Assembly: GCA_030267565.1 (NCBI GenBank)
Contig: BRXU01000005.1
Location: 2,466,001-2,530,000, forward strand
DNA length: 64,000 nt
Direction of reading: 5' to 3'
DNA from: Pleodorina starrii
Taxonomy: Eukaryota > Chlorophyta > Chlorophyceae > Chlamydomonadales > Volvocaceae
In this document: positions 57,588 through 64,000 of the stretch, in pieces
Layout of the letters: each line of letters starts with the position of its first letter
Numbering within the stretch: position 1 is the first letter of the stretch
Made by a program: the position numbers and the translations under genes
The notes under the pieces: model-generated
What the model was told of the DNA's origin: nothing
Seen by the model: only the letters and a program-made list of their open reading frames with translations
Databases searched by the model: none

Positions 57588-60500
57588 ATGGAGCCCATTC
57601 GGAGCGACGTCGTGAGGTTACCCCTCCCAAAGGGCGTCACACCTGGCGTGATTGTGGGACGAGGGGGCCATAATTGTCGTTGGCTTCATCGAACTTCGAG
57701 AGGTGCTCATATTTCGGTCAAGGGCAGCACTATCCGCATCCGTGCGAAGGACAGCCTTGTCCGAGCTCGCGCCATTCAGCTCGTTCAACGGCAACTCGCG
57801 GCAATCATCCAGCTAGGTGAGACATGCTGATGAAAGAGCGATGGTGGAGGTGTACAGGAAAGGCTCAATGCGTCGGGCCGTCGGTGGTGGGCACTAGGCA
57901 GTGACCCGTGTGTAACGGTAACGGTGACTGTCCCTGACTGTTCGTTTGAGGATGTCATCGAGAAGGGACCTGCCGTCCTGCCCTTCGTGTCCTTTTTTCC
58001 TTCATTCGGAAGTGCTGCCAATACCGGTAAGCGAAAGCCCCACCGTGCTTGCCTTATGGAGGACAGAACACCTGCTCCAGTCGCCTGCCCCGGAAAGAAA
58101 CGTACTGCGCCGTCGCGCTCCACAAACCCTAAGCTCCCTTCGTCCCTTGCCCCTCCCTCCCCTGACACGGCGCCGCGCAGCGACCCACGACTGCGCGCTC
58201 CCGATCCGGATCGACTACATACTGCTTGACTCAGCCTTTGGAGTCGACCCCCGGATTCGTTTCAGCCGCCGGATCGGTAAGCTGCTGTCAGTCACACCCA
58301 GTGACGGTCGGCTAAGGGACGGTCGGCGCGGTCCCCATTCCAGGCCGTGCGCTACGTTGTCGTACCGTGCCGTGCAAGTGAACAACTTACCAGTACCTTG
58401 TCTCGGCGCAAATTCGGTCCCTAGCATACATCTTTACGCTCTGTAAAGCGGGTCCTACCCGATGTCTGTCTGCCAATCAAACCTTTTTGGATAAGCACGT
58501 TTGTTAGTCAACCCCTCTTTTCGGTTCGATCTCCCCAAATCGACCTGATTTGCTCCCCTCGCGCCTCCGTTCCTTCGTTGCGGTGTCGGTCTTCTTACCC
58601 CACGCACCTTACCCATCCCTCGGCCACTCTTCCAATAGATGAGGTGGCGGCCGCGATTGGTATCAAGGACCACATATATGCGCTCGTACCCGCCCTGGGC
58701 CCCGTCGCCCCCGCCGCCGCCGAGGCAACCCAGCGCCCAGGCCCCGCCCGCCCCGAGCGAGGCGGCGGCCCCAGCACATCCTCTTCGGCGCCCGCTTCTC
58801 CCTCCGACCGCTGCTTCTGGCTGCGAGCCAAGGTCGCCGCCTCGCCCTCGGCATGCGCCGAGGTGCCGCGGGTAAGCACAGCAGCAGCTGCAGCAGCTGC
58901 AGCAGCTGCAGCAGCTGCAGCAGCTGCAGCAGCTGCGGCAGCTGCGGCAGCTGCGGCAGCAGCGCAGAAGTAAATATGAAGCAGAGAGCAAATGAAGCAG
59001 AGAGCAAATGAAGCAGAGAGTAATGAAGCAGAGAGCAAATGAAGCAGAGAGTAAATGAAGCAGCAAAGTTGGGTTTCACAGCACTTGCGAAGCTGCTGGT
59101 GCCACGCAGCGGACTGGGTGCCGCTCGCGGTGTACGACAAATGTATCGTACTTTTGGTAACTGTTCCTCGCGTTGGGAAGACCCAAGCGTGCCCAAGTTC
59201 CGGTTCAATGCAACGCACCGCAACACCGTAAAACTGCTAAACTGCCAATGTACTTGAACCGCTGTCCCGTGCCAGCTGTTTTGTTATAACGAGTGCTTCC
59301 TACATCTTCGTCTCCTGTGCCCCACCCGCACGAACTTGCGCACAGGACGAAGACGCGGAGCGAGACCAGGGTCTTCACGCGGGGGCCTGGGACAAGCAGC
59401 AGTCAGCCAACGGCGGGGACGACGGCGCGGAAGGGACCGCGCGCTTCCACGCCGCCACCGCGGCCCCGACATTCTGGGACGGGGCCGTCAAGCGGTGTGG
59501 TGGTGGTGGCGGTGGTGGCGGCGACTACTCGGTGCTTGTGGCATCAGCGGGTCGCGCGCTCGCGGCGACAGCGCACAAGGCCGCGTGTCGAGAGCCGTGT
59601 TTCGACGTCATCAAACTGCGCTTCAAGCTCGGCAAGAGTCTGTTCCGCAACTTGGGCCCGAGGGCGGGCAAGACTGAGCTGAGCATCGCCGATTTGGAGG
59701 TGGGATCTGCGCCGCGGGGGTGGGTCGGGGGCTGCAGGGGCTGCGGGAAACGGGAGGCTGCTGGAGATTGTGGGAGGCTGCAGGGACTGCGGGGTGGGAG
59801 GAGGTGGTGTGTTGGGCTGCAGCTGCGAAGAACTCTTTCCGTTGGGTGAGTGCCTGGGCTGACCGGCATCTGTGCTGAAGCTCCGCGCAGGCTGACCGGT
59901 TTACTGCCCCCTTGTACCGTTGCCTGGCCCTTCCCCTCGCCGGAATCTCCTTTATTTCCGTTCGATTAGCAACCCACTTTCTCGCTACTGCTCCTCAGAA
60001 TCCTTTACGCTGTCGCACACGCTCATTCCCATCGTTCAGGGCGCCACCGGCTGCGGCGGCCGCGGCGCCTACCAGTCGGTGTTCAGCAACTACGTGCCCG
60101 CCTCCGCCGTCCCCCGGGTCACTTCCTGGCTCACGGGTGTGCTGGGCTTCTGCCTGGTGGCCTCCAAGACCAGCGCCACACTGCACGTCATCAACCAGGA
60201 GCTCAATGTGCACTACGGCATCGCACTGGCCATGGGGGCAGCAGGGTGAGGGGACGAGGAGGGAGAGGAGGGAGAGGAGAGGAGAGGGCGGGTTGGGGGT
60301 TGCGGTGGAGCAGTGGGATGCAGACAAGGAGGGAGGTGGGCCGGGGCCAGGAGCAGCAAGGGCAAACCGGCCCCGCAAGACGCTGTGAGTGAGTCGGCTT
60401 CTTTACGCTGGGGCATAGGACTCTACTCCTCCGTACTTCCTTCCCCTTACCAGTTCGTCCCTCATCGCTTCCTCCCCATCCCTCCGTCCCCCGCGCCTCT

Positions 60501-61857
60501 CCTCGCCTCGTCAGTGACGACTCGAGCGCCTCCCTGCGCAAGGTCAAGGTGGGCGGTGGCAAGTCCCACTCCGTGGCGCTGCTGGCGGCCCCGCATCAAA
60601 TGGATCTGAGGCTCAGGCTCATCACCCAGTTCAGGGAGCACCCGGTAAGTGACAGATCGAGAGGGAGGGTGCGGGAGGCCAGGCTTTAGAAGGTAAGAGG
60701 AGGTGAGAGGACGGGACGGAGCGTTGGGGCCCACGCACATCGGCGCGCAAGGGTGTGGTGCACGTTCGGGCGCCGGCGGCAGCGAATGGGCCGTTGCGGG
60801 TTGGTTTGTGCCGCCCAACAACGCAGACCGACCTGGTGTCCCCTGCCTTCGTATCTTCCCTTGGCTTCAGTGTCTGTCGTACAGCGCCGACGCCCACTCC
60901 ACGGCGCGGCGCATGGCTGCTGCCGTACGCACGGAGGGCTTCGAGGGCTTCCTCCGCAGCAAACGGGGTCTGCCCCGAAACCGGCACCTGGAGTACGGCA
61001 GGAGGAAGACCAAGCTGGTGTACGAGGGGCGCTTCCCGGCCCCCTCCCCCTCCCTGCATCATCATCATCATCAGGGGGGTGGCTGCTGTGGAGGTCAGCT
61101 GCTGCGGGTCACTGTGACCCATGTGCAAGACGACCAGGGCAGCCACTGGGAGATCTCGGGTGCGGGGGAGGAGCGAGGGCAGGGGGGAGGGGAGTTTCCA
61201 GTTCCCCCCATCAACTGACCACTGTTGACGCTGAAGTACGGAGAGATGTCTTTTTGCGCGTTGCCAACGCCACCACCGGGCCGGGTCCCCCTCGATTTCC
61301 AACCACACATCCGCCCGTCCAATCACCCCTCCTCCCCAGGCTGCCTGCCCGAGGTGAACGCCGCCCTGAGTCGAACGGTATCGCAGCACCAGCACCAGCA
61401 GCAGCAGCAGCCCACAGCACATCCATCGGCGGCCGAGCCGCCCGCCTGTTTTGTGCCGGAGTGGCGCCGCGGCCGCGCCACCGGCAGCTGCGGCAACGCC
61501 AGCCCGCAGGCGCCCGGCGTCGGCGGCTTCGTGCCGGAGTGGCGCCGCGGCCGCAGCCGCGGCGACGACTCTACCTGCCTGAACGCGCCCAGGGACTTCG
61601 TGCCCGAGTGGCGCCGCGGCCGCATCCACGACAGCGCCAGCAGCAGCCCCGCCTGCACTCCCCTGCGCGGCGCCACGCCCTCGCCCCCGCACTCGCCGGC
61701 GCGCGCCCGGGACGCCACGTCCGACCCCGATGCGGGCTGGGCCGTGGGCGCGCTGGCGACGCTGGCGGGTTTCGTCTCGGAGCTGAATAAGCAGATTGAA
61801 GATCTGGTTTTGGAGCCGCAGCTCCCGTCCGGGGAGCGTGTGACCCCGCCCTGCTGA
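57588..61857 (+). CDS. KH-domain protein of unknown function, copy 2
   Basis: Exons: 57588-57816, 58181-58276, 58639-58871, 59346-59699, 60040-60245, 60515-60644, 60871-61159, 61340-61857; 684 aa, all phases equal to copy 1. The KH domain of exon 1 (VVRLPLPKGVTPGVIVGRGG) is roughly half identical to copy 1. Exon 2 reads IRIDYILLDSAFGVDPRI. Exon 3 begins DEVAAAIGIKDHIYALVPAL and then becomes Pro/Ser-rich with no resemblance to copy 1. Exons 4-7 are nearly identical to copy 1, for example one change among the 68 residues of exon 5. Exon 8 has a His/Gln run and three FVPEWRRGR repeats against two in copy 1, and ends in a helical stretch. Nothing broken was seen, so both copies may be active. Function beyond probable RNA binding is unknown. 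Confidence 0.83.
58881..58964 (+). repeat. (CAGCTG)n array at the start of KH copy 2 intron 3
   Basis: Begins about ten bases after the exon-3 donor. In the exon-3 frame it reads as Ala, open to TAA at 58971-58973. Confidence 0.85.
58977..59065 (+). repeat. About 15-bp minisatellite, six copies
   Basis: A unit of AATGAAGCAGAGAG plus C or T with small length changes, in intron 3 of KH copy 2. Confidence 0.85.
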
Positions 61858-64000
61858 GACGTGAGCTGTCCGCAATCGAATCCTCCTTCGGGCAGGTGGA
61901 TGCGCACGCTCGGGCAATGTGCATGGATTGGGGTAATTTTTGGACTAGTGATTTGGGGAGTGATGAAAACTATGGCTGGCATTGCTTAGGGAGGTAGTTT
62001 TTGTGCTGTCCGGCTGGCTGGCTTGGCCGTCGGCCAGCGGCATGGTGACCGGCTTTGGGCTCGTATGGTTTCGCGGGATGCATCTTCGGCCATCTTCGTG
62101 CATTCGAAAAACAAATGCCAGCATTCGAACAAAATCAGCTTTAAAAGGTGTGATGACTTGTAATAGCTGTGTGATGTGAGAGCCAGTGTATACTTTGGTC
62201 CTTGTGCGTTTGTTTTTACCCGCTTCCGTTTCTGAGAGAGAGATTTTTCTATGTTCAGGACTTGATGAGCGCTGCTGAGGGGCCCAGGATACCGTAGATG
62301 GGCCGGGCCCAAGTGCCAGAGGCCAGCGATTCTCGTCGTCGAAGTAACGACCGAAAGTCGCATAGCCGACGTAAAATTCCCCATCCATCCATCCATCCAT
62401 CCATCCATGCACGCGGGGAGGGACTGGGAAGACGTTGACGAGCGGCTGGGAGCGAGTATGGACGTATGACTTGTGTACGATATCCGACCCCGCCCGAGTC
62501 GCGTCTGGATGACTGATGATGGGTGCGCAACGGACAGTGAGTCTCAGCAGGGATGTGTTGTCATGTGAACTCAAGAGTTAAGACCCTGGGAAAGCTAGAG
62601 GGTGCCCGTGGTGTGCGTGGGCTTCAGGGTCGTTCAGGGTTTTGGCGAAGCGAGTGAGCTTCAGCTCCCGGCGGGCCTAGGCTGGCTACGGGCCGAGCGG
62701 CTACGTGCAGGTTATATGTACGACATTTACATAACGATGTTCCGTACAGCGACATTAAAGGAGGCGTGATACATTGCCACCGACTGATTACCATTGCAAG
62801 AGAATTGAGGGGGGCTGTTGGCGAGGCTGGGTTGGGTTATGTTCTCTGCTGTGAGTGAATCTTGTTAAGGAGAAGTTGATGCAGTCTTCTTTGTCTTTGT
62901 GTTTGTTGCAGTGATGTCTGTTCAAGGACGTTCAGCGCCACCGCGTCTGTTGGCCTGCGGATCCGTCCCCGGCTCTGCCTGCCTGCCAACAACTTCCGTT
63001 CGGGGGCTGCCGGGCGGAGTAGCTGCCGGCAGGTGTCCAGCAGCAGGTGACAGCCAGGTGACAGCTTCTGCCTAATGCCGTGCATGGCTCGCTCAAATCA
63101 CGAGAGATGACGGAACGGGCAGCAGCTGAATCGTTCAGGCAGGATTGTGATGTAGCGGATGAGGGTAACGGTTAGGCATGCTTGAGTCAACGGCCGGGTA
63201 CGGCAGAGCACGGCACGTGTGAATCCGAAGACCGTGAAATGAACGGGTGTACGGTACCTCCCGTTGGCTTGCATTTTGCCGGGGGGCGTGGAGCGAGGTT
63301 AGTTTGCGAGGTTAGTTTTGTGGCCGCTTCACACGGCGTCGGTTCGTTGTTGTTGTGGTTGTTATTTCGGCCCCGTATTAAGTCTCAACATGTATTTTCT
63401 GCTTGATTGATATAGTATCGCAGGACAGCAGGTGGCTGGACGCATGCCTTCATTACTTGCTTGTGTTGCGTAGCAAGCTTGTGTTGCGTAGCTACGCCAG
63501 GTTGGTTGTGGCGGAGGGCGGACCGCGGACCGTGTGTCTTCGCTCAGGCAGGGCCGCTGGGTAACGAAGTACCGTAGCTGCTGCTGCTGCAGAGCTGCAC
63601 TCGCTGCAGCAGCAACAACGAAGAACAGCGACAGCGGAGGCAGCCGTACGTTGCTACAGTTGCCACAGATCACAGTTTGTGCAACGGGCGCTTCTCTGGT
63701 GTGTATTGGGGCGAGCAGCACGCACCAATGAATGGTCCATGGCGGGGTTGGGCATCGGGGCGGGGCAGCGAAACGTGCTGGATGCTCGCTTGTGCGTCGG
63801 TGACGGAGACGGAGCTATATGGGAATGAATATCTAATAATCTGTTGTTTAGATCTAAGAAACTAAAGCACTGCAGCAGAATCAGCTGTTCGACTATGATT
63901 GTTTTCACATCACTAAGATCAACGCGCGCGAAATTGTGAAATCCACCTTGCAACAACCAACCAACTAACGCTATGTCGTTGCCACGACCAACCGACGGAC
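61858..64000. other. KH copy 2 3' region and right edge; no gene seen
   Basis: Contains (ATCC)n at about 62382-62408, a duplicated AGCAAGCTTGTGTTGCGTA-type unit near 63455-63495 and a CTG/CAG run near 63578-63615. Short frames on both strands show no family features. Confidence 0.45.
62159..62163 (+). other. Candidate TGTAA poly(A) signal for KH copy 2
   Basis: First TGTAA after the stop, about 300 bases downstream, in a locally AT-rich stretch. Confidence 0.5.

Overview
The window looks like nuclear DNA of a green alga of the Chlamydomonas/Volvox group. The evidence is high GC, many short exons split by G- or C-rich introns, TGTAA poly(A)-type signals, two TTTTAGGG telomere-type units inside an intron (86-101), Ala/Gly/Gln-rich proteins and L1-type retrotransposons ending in short tandem-repeat tails. 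This is inference from sequence features; no species is claimed. Exon boundaries were read by eye from GT/AG sites, phase agreement and remembered family alignments.

Region 1 (1-7.0 kb) holds the last exons of a multicopper ferroxidase, then a patchwork: a truncated copy of the TOP3A upstream region and first exon, a 298-bp-arm inverted repeat, and a stranded ferroxidase-type exon. Region 2 (7.45-17.2 kb) is a complete 18-exon gene for DNA topoisomerase III alpha. All exon phases agree and give 1,070 aa with Toprim, active-site Tyr, zinc motifs, GRF finger and CCHC knuckle.

Region 3 (18.6-34.4 kb) carries three plus-strand genes for low-complexity proteins of unknown function. The first two appear to be paralogs that share a coiled N-terminal exon and an intron position. 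The spaces between them (about 4.4 kb each) show no convincing gene.

Region 4 (39.9-61.9 kb) is a head-to-head inverted gene pair. Copy 1 (minus, 39,956-44,303) and copy 2 (plus, 57,588-61,857) each have 8 exons in identical phases and encode a KH-domain protein of unknown function. Exons 1-3 are diverged while exons 4-7 are almost identical. In copy 1 a 27-bp minisatellite repeats the exon-3 splice donor ten times in frame. Between the copies lies a nested retrotransposon: a complete-looking 5.06-kb L1-type element (minus, 50,621-55,680) inserted in the reverse-transcriptase reading frame of an older, broken relative (plus), with an 8-bp target duplication. The two ORFs of the inner element are in one frame separated by a single TAG. 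The last 2 kb show no gene.
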